From Halorubrum salsamenti (lineage in GTDB: Archaea; Halobacteriota; Halobacteria; Halobacteriales; Haloferacaceae): a stretch of DNA of 64,000 nt. The notes under the pieces were generated by a model. The model made no database searches. It had not been told where the DNA came from and was given only the letters and a program-made list of their open reading frames with translations. The position numbers were made by a program, and so were the translations under genes. Position 1 is the stretch's first letter. Each line of letters starts with the position of its first letter. The stretch covers positions 682,001 through 746,000 of the forward strand of contig NZ_VCNL01000001.1 of NCBI RefSeq assembly GCF_007671685.1, read 5' to 3'. This document shows positions 25,068-33,864 of this stretch, piece after piece.

Positions 25068-27050
25068 TCACAGCCGCGAGCGCGCCCTCGCGGCCGCCGG
25101 CACGCGCACGCCGATCGTCTCGGCGAGCGCCTCGGCCGCGCTCAACAGCCACTCGGCGCGCTCGACGCGGGAGTCGAGGTCGCCCGGCCCGATCCGGTAC
25201 GACTCCACCAGTTCCTCGACGGTCGCGCCGCCGATCCACTCGTCGAGGATCCGCGCCGTCTTCACCGACTCCAGCCACTCCTCGAAGTCGTCCGTCTCGT
25301 CCATCGCCGTCGTCAGGGTCCCCGCGTTCGCCCGGGCGAACCGGTAGATATCGGCTCGTTCGGCGTTTCCGAGGTAGGTGTCCTGCATGTCGGGCGTGTC
25401 GCAGATCACCTCGAAGACGGTGAGCGTCGTCGCGTTCGACATTTCCGCCGCGGTCCGGATTCCTGAGACGATCCGTTCTGCGGTCTCCGGTCTGACGTAC
25501 TGCTTCGAGGCCGTCTCCCCGACCGGGGTGGCGGTCAGCCGGTACGCCTCGACGCCGCCCTCGCCCGTCTCCCGGCGGACTAGCTCCCCGGAGACGAGGT
25601 CGTCGACCGCGACGGCGACCGCGTCGGCCAGCCCGCCGGCGCCCGCCTCTCGGGCGTAGAACGTCCCCTCGAACACGTCGAGGATCTCGGCCTCCGTCTC
25701 CGCGAATCCGGTCGCGACCGCCGAGAGGACGTGCGTTCGGAGCGACGCCGGGTCGGCGAGCGTCGATTCGACCGCTTCCGGCTCCCCCTCGACGTACCGC
25801 TCGACGAGTTCGGACTCGGTGTCCGCGTCGCCGACGAGCACGGCCTCCCCGTACGGGTCCAGTCCGGGGCGGCCGGCGCGCCCGCACATCTGGTGGACTT
25901 CCAGCGTGGGGAGCCACTCCATCGCCGACCCCGCGTATCGCTTCTGGTCGCGGACCACGACCCGCCGCGCGGGGACGTTGACGCCGGCGGCCAGCGTCGG
26001 CGTCGCGCAGATGCAGGCGAGTTCGCGGTCGCGGAACGCCTCCTCGACGACCGCCCGGTGTCCGGCGCGGAGCCCTGCGTGGTGGAAGGCGACCCCGGAC
26101 CGCAGGCAGTCGGCCAGCTGCCGGCCGGTCGCGGTGCCGTCCACGTCGGCCGCCTCGTCGCCCGCGGCCGCGGCCGCCGACTCGACTCCCAGGCGCTCGG
26201 CGAGCCCGTCGTCCGCGAGCCGCTCGGCCAGTGCGACCGCCTCGGTCCGCGACCGGACGAACGCGAGGCACTGACCGCCCCGATCGACCGCGTCGGCGAC
26301 GAGGGCGGCGGTGACCTCGGTGTCGTCGGGCGAGTCGTCGTCACTGCGTTCGTCGTTGGCGTCGCCCTCGCTGGCGTCGTCTCCGACCTCGACCGCCAGC
26401 TCCGTCCCGTCGTCGAACGTCACGTCCCCGCCGACGGCGACCCCGGTTCGGAGGTCGACCGGGCGCCACGCGGACTCCACGAGGGTCGCGTCCAGCCACT
26501 CCGCGATCGCCTCCGGGTTGTCGACCGTCGCGGACAGCGCGACGACCTGTAGTTCGGGGTTCCGACGGCGGAGCGTCGCGAGAGTCACTTCGAGGGTCGG
26601 GCCGCGGCGCTCCGCGCCGAGGAGGTGGACCTCGTCGACGGCGACGCAGGCGAGCTCGTCGACCCACGACGCGCCGTTGCGGATCGCGGAGTCGACCTTC
26701 TCGCTCGTGGCGACCACCACGTCGTTGCCCGCGAGCGCCTCCCCGGACGCGTCGAAGTCGCCGGTCGAGATCGCGGCGTCGACGCCGGGCAGCGCCGCGA
26801 ACGCCTCGTACTTCTCGCGGGCGAGCGCTCGGAGCGGGCAGACGTACAGTCCCGGTCCATCGGCGGTCAGCAGCGCCAGCTCGGCGACGAACGTCTTCCC
26901 GGAAGCGGTCGGCACCGCGGCGACGACGTTCTCGCCCTCGCAGACGCCGGCGTCGACCGCGGCGGCCTGCGGCGGGTACAGCTCGCGGATCCCTCGGTCG
27001 GCGAAGTGGTCGACGAACCGCTCCGAGAGCGGGAGATCGCGAACGCGCAT
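25068..27050 (-). CDS. Hel308-family superfamily 2 DNA helicase, short form
   Basis: 3'-5' DNA helicase thought to act at stalled replication forks. The N-terminus (MRVRDLPLSERFVDHFADRGIRELYPPQ) carries the Q-like motif, Walker A PTASGKT is at residues 47-53, motif II DEVH at 139-142, and the motif V-VI region reads GVNVPARRVV and QMCGRAGRPGLDPYG. The winged-helix and ratchet domains follow. The chain ends (RSRL) right after the ratchet helix EWLLSAAEALAETIGV. Full-length archaeal Hel308 continues for about 60-70 residues with an HhH domain (RxxGRVRAR); only 29 bases separate this stop from the convergent gene, so that domain is absent. Haloarchaea often encode more than one Hel308. Confidence 0.85.
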   Translation of the reverse strand: MRVRDLPLSERFVDHFADRGIRELYPPQAAAVDAGVCEGENVVAAVPTASGKTFVAELALLTADGPGLYVCPLRALAREKYEAFAALPGVDAAISTGDFDASGEALAGNDVVVATSEKVDSAIRNGASWVDELACVAVDEVHLLGAERRGPTLEVTLATLRRRNPELQVVALSATVDNPEAIAEWLDATLVESAWRPVDLRTGVAVGGDVTFDDGTELAVEVGDDASEGDANDERSDDDSPDDTEVTAALVADAVDRGGQCLAFVRSRTEAVALAERLADDGLAERLGVESAAAAAGDEAADVDGTATGRQLADCLRSGVAFHHAGLRAGHRAVVEEAFRDRELACICATPTLAAGVNVPARRVVVRDQKRYAGSAMEWLPTLEVHQMCGRAGRPGLDPYGEAVLVGDADTESELVERYVEGEPEAVESTLADPASLRTHVLSAVATGFAETEAEILDVFEGTFYAREAGAGGLADAVAVAVDDLVSGELVRRETGEGGVEAYRLTATPVGETASKQYVRPETAERIVSGIRTAAEMSNATTLTVFEVICDTPDMQDTYLGNAERADIYRFARANAGTLTTAMDETDDFEEWLESVKTARILDEWIGGATVEELVESYRIGPGDLDSRVERAEWLLSAAEALAETIGVRVPAAARARSRL

Positions 27051-27101
27051 TCGATCTGCGGGTTCGGCCGGACCGTACTTAAAAAGTCGCGCGGTGCGGC
27101 G

Positions 27102-27704
27102 TCACTCGTCGATATCGGCGCCGACGTCGTCGTCGAATTCCTGAAACAGCTTCTCGAAGTCGTCGTCCTCGGTCACCGCCTCCAGCGACTGGTCGGCCCG
27201 CGACCGGAGTTCGTCGATCCGGTCGGTGAGCCGCTGGTACTCCTCGTTGTCCGCGAGCTCGGTGGCGCTTTTTTCAGTCTCCAGCATCGCCTTCTTGGAG
27301 GTCAGGGAGAACAGCTCCTGCATCTCGGTGTCGTACTCTCCGCGGCGGAGCAGCCCTTCGACCGTCTCGCAGAGGGTGTCGCTGGTGACCGGTTTCACGA
27401 GGTAGTCGTCGAATCCCATCTTCAGGATGTCGAAGTCGGGCTCGACCGCGGTCACCATCGCGACGCGGCAGTCGATGCCGCGCTCCCGGACCGCGGCGAG
27501 GACCTCGTCGCCGGAGAGCCCCGGCATCCGTCGATCCAACAGGATCGCGTCGACCTCGTCGTCGGCCTCGTCGAGCTCGTCTAACGCCTCCTGGCCGCCG
27601 TACGCGGTCCGGACGCGATACTCGTCGCCGAGCCACGCGGCGTACAGGTCGGCCAAGTCAGGTTCGTCCTCAACCACGAGGACCAGCGGCGGTTGCTCAC
27701 TCAT
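27102..27704 (-). CDS. HalX-domain response regulator
   Basis: 200-residue signalling protein. Residues 1-120 form a receiver domain with the acidic pocket VVEDEPD, the phospho-acceptor D57 in AILLDRRMPG, the switch threonine in AMVTAVEPD and K in DDYLVKPV. Residues about 125-185 match the HalX domain found in haloarchaea (FSLTSKKAMLETEKSATELADNEEYQRLTDRI, a coiled helix pair). No DNA-binding domain is present. No histidine kinase is adjacent, so its partner lies elsewhere. Its role, probably light, redox or chemosensory signal output, cannot be specified. Confidence 0.88.
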   Translation of the reverse strand: MSEQPPLVLVVEDEPDLADLYAAWLGDEYRVRTAYGGQEALDELDEADDEVDAILLDRRMPGLSGDEVLAAVRERGIDCRVAMVTAVEPDFDILKMGFDDYLVKPVTSDTLCETVEGLLRRGEYDTEMQELFSLTSKKAMLETEKSATELADNEEYQRLTDRIDELRSRADQSLEAVTEDDDFEKLFQEFDDDVGADIDE

Positions 27705-27836
27705 GGATGACCCGAGCGACGACGTATTCGCTCACACGTTTCGTCTCTGCGCGGACTATATTAAAATACCTCTTCGGGTCCGCGTCACCGGTTTCGAGAT
27801 CGTTCGACCCCGGAACGCGATGCCGTTACCGCCGCG

Positions 27837-29324
27837 TCACTCGTCCGGGCTGTAGTTGGGCGCCTCGTCGGTGATCATCACGTCGTGGGGGTGTCCCTCG
27901 GTCTGTCCGGCGCTGGAGACGCGGACGAACTCGGCGCGCTCGTGCAGCTCGGGGACGGTCCCGGCGCCGACGTACCCCATCCCGGAGCAGATGCCGCCCG
28001 TGAGCTGATGGAGCTCGGAGGCGAGGCTCCCCTTGTACGGGGTCGCGGCCTCGACGCCCTCCGGGACGAACTCCTCGTCTTCGTCCTCCTCCTTGAGGTA
28101 GCGGTCGCCGCCGCCGGACTTCATCGCGCCGACCGACCCCATCCCGCGGTACTGCTTGTACTTTTTCCCCTGCATCGTGATGACGCGGCCGGGCGCCTCG
28201 TCGGTGCCAGCGAAGTAGGAGCCGAGCATGACCGCGCTCGCGCCTGCGGCGAGCGCCTTGATCGCGTCGCCGGAGTAGCGGATCCCGCCGTCGGCGATCA
28301 CCGGGACGCCGTGTTCGGATGCCACGTCGGCCACCTGCGAGACGGCGGTCATCTGGGGCATCCCCGCGCCGCTCACCACGCGGGTGGTGCAGATCGAGCC
28401 CGGACCGATGCCGACCTTCAGCCCGTCCGCGAAGTCGACGGCGGCCTCGGCGGCCTCGCGCGTCCCGACGTTGCCGACGACCACGTCGGCCTCGACGGTC
28501 TCTTTGATCGCCCGCGCCGAGTCGAGCACGTTGAGGTTGTGGGCGTGCGCGCAGTCGATGAAGATCACGTCGACGTCGGCCTCGTCGGCCGCGATCGCTC
28601 GCTCCTCCTCGAAGGGGCCGACCGCGACGCCGGCGAGCAGGCGACCGTCCTCGTCGCGGGCGGCCTCCTCGTGCTCGCGGCGCTGTAAGATTCCCTGCAT
28701 CGTGACGAGCCCGACGAGCCGGTCGTCGTCGTCGACTATCGGGACGCGCTCGATCTTGTGGTCGTACATCAGTTCGAGCGCCTCGCGGGCGTCGACCTCC
28801 TCGGGCGCGGTGATGACCTCGTCGGTCATGGCCTCGCGAACGGCGTCGTCCTCGCCGACCTCCAGGTAGGGGCGGATGTCGGTGCCCGAGATGATCCCTA
28901 AGACCGTGTCGTCCCCGTCGACGACCGGGGCGCCGGAGACGCCCTGACGCTCCATCACGGCGTCGGCCTCGCGAACCGTGTCGTCGGGGGAGACGGTCAC
29001 GACGTTCTCGCGGCGGATGACGAGTTCGTGCGCGCGCTTGACGCGACCGACCTCCGCGGCCGTCTCCTCGACGGTCATGTTGCGGTGGAGCACGCCGAGT
29101 CCGCCCTCGCGGGCCATCGCGATCGCGAGGTCGCTCTCGGTGACCGTGTCCATCGCCGCCGAGAGGACCGGGACGGTGAGCTCGACGTTCTTCGAGACGC
29201 GCGCGGAGAGGTCCGCGTCGTCTGGCTCGACGCGGCTCTCTTTGGGCTTTAACAGTACGTCGTCGAACGTCAACGCTTCCGGGACATCGAGCTTCGCTGA
29301 GAATCGACCGGAGTCTGTCGCCAT
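27837..29324 (-). CDS. guaB: Inosine-5'-monophosphate dehydrogenase
   Basis: Oxidises IMP to XMP, the committed step of GMP synthesis. 495 residues: the barrel start [28 protein letters not shown], then two CBS domains (about residues 105-220) for nucleotide regulation. The catalytic loop is GIGPGSICTTR with C312. IADGGIRYSGDAIKAL and the flap KKYKQYRGMGSVGAM are complete. This is the canonical enzyme; the paralogue at 2624 lacks the CBS pair. ATG 29324 follows CTTTTTATCGG by about 30 bases, and the 24 in-frame upstream residues are non-coding in character. Confidence 0.95.
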   Translation of the reverse strand: MATDSGRFSAKLDVPEALTFDDVLLKPKESRVEPDDADLSARVSKNVELTVPVLSAAMDTVTESDLAIAMAREGGLGVLHRNMTVEETAAEVGRVKRAHELVIRRENVVTVSPDDTVREADAVMERQGVSGAPVVDGDDTVLGIISGTDIRPYLEVGEDDAVREAMTDEVITAPEEVDAREALELMYDHKIERVPIVDDDDRLVGLVTMQGILQRREHEEAARDEDGRLLAGVAVGPFEEERAIAADEADVDVIFIDCAHAHNLNVLDSARAIKETVEADVVVGNVGTREAAEAAVDFADGLKVGIGPGSICTTRVVSGAGMPQMTAVSQVADVASEHGVPVIADGGIRYSGDAIKALAAGASAVMLGSYFAGTDEAPGRVITMQGKKYKQYRGMGSVGAMKSGGGDRYLKEEDEDEEFVPEGVEAATPYKGSLASELHQLTGGICSGMGYVGAGTVPELHERAEFVRVSSAGQTEGHPHDVMITDEAPNYSPDE

Positions 29325-30034
29325 ATAAACCGTCGTGAGTCGCCGATAAAAAGCGTTGCGAGTCAGCACGGACGTGTACGTCGTTGTCATCCACATTCAC
29401 GTAATATGCATTCTCGTGGATCGATATTGATCGGCGTTGAGTTGCGCGCCGAGTTCTGTTTGCGTGACGAGTCCGGTGTTGCGCGCCCCCTCTCCGGAGG
29501 CATCGACGCTCCGCGTTCGGAGTCACGGCCGTCGACACGGTTCGGTAGCGCCGACGAGTAGCAGTCTGGCGGTCGAAAGTCGGTCGTCCGTTTGAGTGCT
29601 CGCTCCGATACCCGATTCGATCGGCGTTCCCGCTCCGTTCGCCCGACGGCGAACCGATCGGACACGGATCGCTCATCGATGTCGGCGCGTCTCCGAGGAA
29701 TCGTCACCTACACCGTATCTCCGCCGATACATCCATGAGTTGCTTATAAAGGCCGTGTACCGATCTCTCGCCCCGTGCGGGCACGTCTCACACAACCTTT
29801 AACGCAACCGAAACGGATATATGAGGTATGGACTCCGACAGTCCCGTGAATGCGCGTACCGCCGGCCAGCCGATCCTCAACCTCGGCGCCCGCTTTACAG
29901 CCGGCAATTCGCGCAAACGCTTTACATGGGCTCGTCGGGCCGCTCGCGGATTCGACTCCGCACTCCGGGCCCTCGGCTATCGCCGGTCGCCCGCTTCCTA
30001 CCGTGTACCCGTCGGTCAGGGTTATCGCCCCTGA
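29325..30034. other. Long divergent intergenic region with several TATA-like boxes
   Basis: 710 bases between guaB (minus) and the DUF5794-like gene (plus). The guaB promoter lies at its left end. On the plus strand, TGCTTATAAAGG (29741-29752), CCTTTAACGC (about 29797-29806) and CGGATATATGAGG (29814-29826) are TATA-like, and GCTTTACA occurs twice (near 29890 and 29920). A 68-codon ATG frame at 29828-30034 ends one base before ATG 30035 and sits 25-30 bases after CCTTTAACGC; its protein is Arg-rich and unlike its acidic neighbours, so I do not call it a gene. A long 5' UTR or a small RNA is possible. The middle (29400-29730) shows nothing I can name. Confidence 0.4.
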
Positions 30035-31075
30035 ATGAGCGTCTCACGTCACCCGATCGCCCTCCGGCTGGAACAGCAGGTCGGGAGCGCGACGAAGCTG
30101 CTCGCGACCGTGATGGTGCTGCCGCTCGTCGACGGGATCTTCCCCGCCCTCGTCGTCGCCGGCGTCCTGACGACGGCGACGGGCGTGATCGAGACGGGGA
30201 TCCTCATCTTCGGCGGCTCAGCGACCGCCGCGGTGATCCTCGCGGAGATGGACGGCAGCCGCCGGCAGATGGTCGTCTCCGTGCTGCTGATCGGCGCGGT
30301 CATCGTCCCGCTCGCCGCGATTGAGGCCGCCTTCGCTCCCACGTTCAGGGGGTTCCTGAACCTCCCCGTCTTCGAGCGCTTCGCCGGGCTGGTGATCCTC
30401 ACGATCGCCGCCAAGACCGCGAGCTCGGAGATCGGCGAGTACCTGCCGAGCCCCGGCGTCATCATCTCGCTCGGGCTCGTGGCCAGCTTCGAGCCGTCCG
30501 GGTTCGCCCTCCGGACCTCCCCGGAGTACGTCCTCAACGGCGCCGCCGCGGCCGGCGTCGGCGTCGCGTTCGCGCTGGCGATCGCGCTGCTGTCGCCGCA
30601 CCTCCGCGGCCGCGTGGACATCGACCGGTTCCGGTTCGGCTCGGCCGTCGCGCTGGGCGTGCTCGCGCTGCCGATCCTGCTCGGCCCCTTCGACCTCATG
30701 CAGACCGAGGCGCCCATCGCGCTGGCGGTGCTCGGCGTGACGACCCTGTTCGCCTACGACCCGAACGCCGGACCGGCGGACGGTCCCGCGGGCGAAGGCG
30801 CCGGCGACGACCCGGACGATCCCGACGCTGCCGCCGGAGACGACGCCGACGGCGCGAACGACGTCGACGGCGACACGGACGCCGACGGCGACGCGGACGA
30901 CGGCGGAGACCCGGATTCGACCGAACCGCCGCTCGACGCGCCGACCGCGCCCGGCCCCATCGTCGACGACGACGTGGCGGTGATCGCCAACGGCGGCGAC
31001 TCCTCGACCCCGAGCGACGACGGGGACGGCACGGACCCCTTCGCGGACGACGACTCCCGGGCGCCGTGGCTGTAG
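30035..31075 (+). CDS. DUF5794-like multi-pass membrane protein with acidic C-terminal tail
   Basis: 346 residues. The N-terminal 235 residues hold about six or seven hydrophobic helices (for example LLATVMVLPLVDGIFPALVV, MVVSVLLIGAVIVPLAAIEA and AAAAGVGVAFALAIALL). The remaining 110 are a disordered D/G/A-rich tail ending FADDDSRAPWL. It resembles the haloarchaeal family DUF5794 as I remember it; not verified. The adjacent gene looks like DUF5795, which supports a conserved haloarchaeal neighbourhood. No clear TATA box lies at -27, so the transcript may begin further upstream in the long gap before it. Function unknown. Confidence 0.7.
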   Translation: MSVSRHPIALRLEQQVGSATKLLATVMVLPLVDGIFPALVVAGVLTTATGVIETGILIFGGSATAAVILAEMDGSRRQMVVSVLLIGAVIVPLAAIEAAFAPTFRGFLNLPVFERFAGLVILTIAAKTASSEIGEYLPSPGVIISLGLVASFEPSGFALRTSPEYVLNGAAAAGVGVAFALAIALLSPHLRGRVDIDRFRFGSAVALGVLALPILLGPFDLMQTEAPIALAVLGVTTLFAYDPNAGPADGPAGEGAGDDPDDPDAAAGDDADGANDVDGDTDADGDADDGGDPDSTEPPLDAPTAPGPIVDDDVAVIANGGDSSTPSDDGDGTDPFADDDSRAPWL

Positions 31076-31174
31076 GCACTGACTAGATCGGGGGCCGAGG
31101 GAGACGCGGTCGACGAGATCAGCTCCCGCCCCGCGTGTCGCCGGTGTTTAGGTGCTCGGCGGTGAACGGTGGGT

Positions 31175-31402
31175 ATGTCCAATCGCGTTGTGCAGGGGCG
31201 GATGGTGACGCCCGAGAAGCTCGCGGAGTTGGTCGAGGGCGAGTCGGTCCTCGAAGCCGAATCGATCGCGGACGCCGACCGCGACTGTCCCGAGTGCGGT
31301 AGCGACGTCATCTCGGTCGGCTACATGCCGAGCGTCACCGAGTTCGTCACGGGCTACAAGTGTCAGGAGTGCGACTGGAGCGCCGACGACCGAGAGGAGT
31401 GA
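31175..31402 (+). CDS. Small zinc-ribbon protein (DUF5795-like), 75 aa
   Basis: Protein begins MSNRVVQGRMVTPEKLAELV and carries CPEC and CQEC knuckles (DCPECGSDVISVGYMPS and GYKCQECDW), a four-cysteine zinc ribbon, ending SADDREE. The N-terminal helix EKLAELVEGESVLEAESIAD precedes the ribbon. A GTGTTTAGG box lies about 27 bases before ATG 31175, so this start is better than the in-frame GTG two codons upstream. Possibly a nucleic-acid-binding or transcription-associated mini-protein; no direct evidence. Confidence 0.72.
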   Translation: MSNRVVQGRMVTPEKLAELVEGESVLEAESIADADRDCPECGSDVISVGYMPSVTEFVTGYKCQECDWSADDREE

Positions 31403-31534
31403 CCGCGCGGCCTCGTCGTCTCCGGTCCGCCTCGCTTCGTCTCGTCCGGCCCGCTCGGCCGTCCCGTCGCCCGATCGCTCGCGATCGAAACCCCTTTATC
31501 CGCGTTTCGGCAACCAACTGATGCGAGATCACGC

Positions 31535-31709
31535 GGGGCTGTGGCCAAGCCAGGCATGGCGACTGACTCCAGAGGCTTGCGCCCGGGACGACACTCCAGA
31601 CTGATATACCGAGCGGCCGACTGATCATCGGTCGTGTTGACGACCCTCTGGAGTTCCGAGGCGCACCGGAGATATCAGTCGATCGGGGGTTCAAATCCCT
31701 CCGGCCCCA
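31535..31709 (+). tRNA. tRNA-Trp (anticodon CCA) with 101-nt intron
   Basis: Exon 1 (31535-31572) runs from GGGGCTGTGGCCAAG to CTCCAG; exon 2 (31674-31709) runs from ATCAGTCGATC to CGGCCCC plus discriminator A. The spliced product has acceptor GGGGCTG/CGGCCCC, anticodon loop CTCCAGA with CCA at 34-36, and T arm GGGGG-TTCAAAT-CCCTC. The intron interrupts after position 37 in the usual archaeal place. In haloarchaea this intron is known to carry a box C/D guide RNA directing 2'-O-methylation of C34 and U39 of the same tRNA. CTGA boxes and an ACTCCAGA stretch complementary-type to the anticodon region are visible here. CTTTATCC at about 31492 is the promoter. Confidence 0.95.
31573..31673 (+). 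ncRNA. Intron of tRNA-Trp, probable box C/D guide RNA
   Basis: 101 nt between exon halves. It contains CTGA/TGATCA-type boxes (CCAGACTGATATACC and CCGACTGATCATCGG) and pieces repeating the exon sequence around CTCCAGA. The family role (guide for tRNA-Trp modification, released by the splicing endonuclease at a bulge-helix-bulge) is established in Haloferax. I infer it here from position and boxes; exact box C and D limits were not folded. Confidence 0.6.
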
Positions 31710-31894
31710 TTATCTCAGTTCCCAAACGCTGAGCGGTGCGTACGTCCACAATTATCCGTCCGCGAATAATCGCGCTTGGATGCCGGCGATCTGTGGCCGA
31801 CCTGTTCGAAACTGGCTGAGGACAGAAGAACTCGGCGTGCGACTCCACTTCGATCGATCGGCTGCCAAAATCGAGCGCAGTCGACCAGAAGCCG

Positions 31895-33094
31895 TTATAA
31901 CGGTAACACGCCGTCGTCATCATCGCCGTCGTCAGTCTCGTTCTCCGTTCCGTCATCCGAACCGTCGTCGGTCTCGTTTTCGGTGGTGTCGCCGTCGCTG
32001 TCGTCGGTTCCGCTTTCACTATCGGTCGTGTTGCCGCCGTCAGACGCGCCGTCGTCGGTCTCGTTTCCGCCGTCTTCGGTGCCGGACCCGTCCCCTGACG
32101 GGTCGGTCCCGTTCCGCACGTCGTCGCCCTCGCCGAAGATGTCCGTCTCGATCGTCTCCTCGTAGGTGAGCGCGTCGAGCGGGACGGTGGCCTCCCCGCC
32201 GCCCGGGAACTCGATCACGGCGTAGAACTCGATCCGGAGGCCCGTCACCTGGTGTCCGCGAACGTCCTCGTCGAGGTGGGTGACCCACCAGTCGTCGAGG
32301 TGGCGGTTCTGGAGCGCCGTCGTGAACTCGACCGTCTCGGTGCTCTGCGAGGGGATCACGTACCCCTCATCGGTCTGTCCCGATCCCATCTCCACCCCGT
32401 TCATGGTGATGTCGTAGCCGATCTCCGTGACGGCGTACGGCTCGATGTTCGGGTTGTACACCGTAAACGCCATCTCGATCGGCGTCTCCGACTCGCTGAC
32501 GGTCCCCCACTCGCCCCGCGTCTCGTTGACGTAGAGGACGGGGTCGTCCGTCAGCGGGCTGTCGGCGTTCACGGGCCGCGTCTCGTCGGAGTTGAACGCG
32601 CCGAGCAGATCCGTCCGGATCTCACGGCTCCGCGAGAAGTCGACGCCTCGGCCGAGGCGTTCCGAAGTGGCGGTCGCGTCGATGTCGAGGGTCGTCCGCT
32701 CGCCGTTGCGGACGTGGCTCACCCACCACGGCGGAATCCCGTCGTTTCGCAGCCGCGTCTCGAGGTTCAGTGTGGAGTTCCCGGTGCCGATCTGCACGCC
32801 CTCCCGGCCGCCCTGCGCCATCTCGATGTCGTTCATCGAGACCGTGTAGTTCACCGAGACGCCGTCGAGGCCGACGCCGACGGGGTTCGGGTTCGAAACG
32901 ACGAGATCCGTCTCGATCTCCGTGGTCTCGTTCGTCACGTCGCCGAACGTGTTGTCGACGGCGGCGACGCTCGGCACGCCGAGCACTCCGAGAGCGAAGG
33001 CGCCGCCGACGGTTCCGCCGAGGACGAGCACCCCGAGGAGCGCGACCCTGAGCTTCGAGCTGACGAGCGCGGAGAGAACGTCGCTCGGATTCAT
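31895..33094 (-). CDS. LEA type 2 / WHy-domain membrane-anchored protein with acidic tail
   Basis: 399 residues. One N-terminal transmembrane helix (KLRVALLGVLVLGGTVGGAFAL) anchors two extracytoplasmic WHy/LEA2 beta-sandwich domains. The first contains TEIETDLVVSNPNPVGVGLDGVSVNYTVSMNDIEMA, the second IEMAFTVYNPNIEPYAVTEIGYDITMNGVEMG (both listed in outline; the NPN turn and the Y-x-V/T-x-M-N-x-x-E-M pattern recur). A D/G/E/T-rich tail of about 80 residues ends DDDDGVLPL. WHy domains are linked to desiccation or osmotic tolerance in plants, which fits halophily, but the role here is inference. Confidence 0.75.
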   Translation of the reverse strand: MNPSDVLSALVSSKLRVALLGVLVLGGTVGGAFALGVLGVPSVAAVDNTFGDVTNETTEIETDLVVSNPNPVGVGLDGVSVNYTVSMNDIEMAQGGREGVQIGTGNSTLNLETRLRNDGIPPWWVSHVRNGERTTLDIDATATSERLGRGVDFSRSREIRTDLLGAFNSDETRPVNADSPLTDDPVLYVNETRGEWGTVSESETPIEMAFTVYNPNIEPYAVTEIGYDITMNGVEMGSGQTDEGYVIPSQSTETVEFTTALQNRHLDDWWVTHLDEDVRGHQVTGLRIEFYAVIEFPGGGEATVPLDALTYEETIETDIFGEGDDVRNGTDPSGDGSGTEDGGNETDDGASDGGNTTDSESGTDDSDGDTTENETDDGSDDGTENETDDGDDDDGVLPL

Positions 33095-33207
33095 ACTCGC
33101 TCAACCTCGTCGGAGCGTAAAATCGTACCGCATTGGCATCGTGTCGCACACTTTTCGCCTCGGTAACAGGTCTCGCCGTCGCGCGTCCGGTCCGTCTATG
33201 TCGCGAC

Positions 33208-33405
33208 CTACAGGACGTCGCCGATCCGTACCGGCTCGCCGTCGAGATCGGGCTCCTCGGCGACGATCTGTAACACTTCGTGATCGGTGACGTCGCGGTA
33301 CCCCTTCCCGGTCGCCTCCTCGATCAGGTCCTTTTCGAGTTCGAACTCGGTGCCCTCGTAGACGACGTCGACGCCGTCATCGGTGAACGTCAGGTCGGTG
33401 CTCAT
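33208..33405 (-). CDS. Small conserved haloarchaeal protein (DUF5800-like), 65 aa
   Basis: Acidic 65-residue protein beginning MSTDLTFTDDGVDVVYEGTE and ending PVRIGDVL. It has the look of a compact alpha/beta domain with the conserved-seeming segment KGYRDVTDHEVLQIVAEEP. The DUF5800 assignment is from memory. It lies in a run of short haloarchaea-specific genes, each with its own promoter. Function unknown. Confidence 0.7.
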   Translation of the reverse strand: MSTDLTFTDDGVDVVYEGTEFELEKDLIEEATGKGYRDVTDHEVLQIVAEEPDLDGEPVRIGDVL

Positions 33406-33507
33406 GGAGGGAGGTAGGCTGCGACCGGATAAAAGGGGCGTGACACGGCCGCGATCGACCCGAAAACCGTTCTCCAGCGCTCTCCCGCGTTCGGGGCGAC
33501 GGGCGAC

Positions 33508-33690
33508 CTACTCGTCGTCCTCGTCGTCTTTCATCTCCGAGAGCCGGCCGACGAGGTCGTCGGTCGACGCGCCGCCCTCGATGGAGACCTCGCCGTCGTG
33601 GTCGTTCTCGTGGACGTTCACGGCGCTGTCGTCGTCGGTATCTACGTCCTGATCCTTCTGCTCGCTCTCGTCGTACGATCCGAATCCCAT
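33508..33690 (-). CDS. Small acidic protein (DUF5786-like), 60 aa
   Basis: Starts MGFGSYDESEQKDQDVDTDD at 33690 and ends EMKDDEDDE. A CCCTTATGAGG box lies about 30 bases upstream of this ATG, which is why the longer upstream frame is rejected. The chain is highly charged with a C-terminal helix STDDLVGRLSEMK. It matches my recollection of the haloarchaeal DUF5786 family. Function unknown; size and charge suggest a small binding or regulatory protein. Confidence 0.7.
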   Translation of the reverse strand: MGFGSYDESEQKDQDVDTDDDSAVNVHENDHDGEVSIEGGASTDDLVGRLSEMKDDEDDE

Positions 33691-33864
33691 GCCTGAGCCT
33701 TCCGCGCCGGCCTCATAAGGGTAGTGACACCGCGACGGTTCGGCAACGCCCCCCACACGGAACCGGGGCGGACCGACCGTCGTGTTCCGCGCACTGCCCG
33801 TCCGCGTCCGACGCGCGTCGGACGACCCCACACGGTTTATACGGGCGGAGGGAGTTCTCCCGGT

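Noticed and set aside
29828-30034. 68-residue protein gene upstream of the DUF5794-like gene
   Set aside because: Arg-rich, not acidic; no domain or motif; no codon-position bias like its neighbours. Kept only as a possibility in the gap entry.
31750-31894. Further RNA gene downstream of tRNA-Trp
   Set aside because: AT-richer stretch but no tRNA cloverleaf, C/D or H/ACA pattern that I could support.
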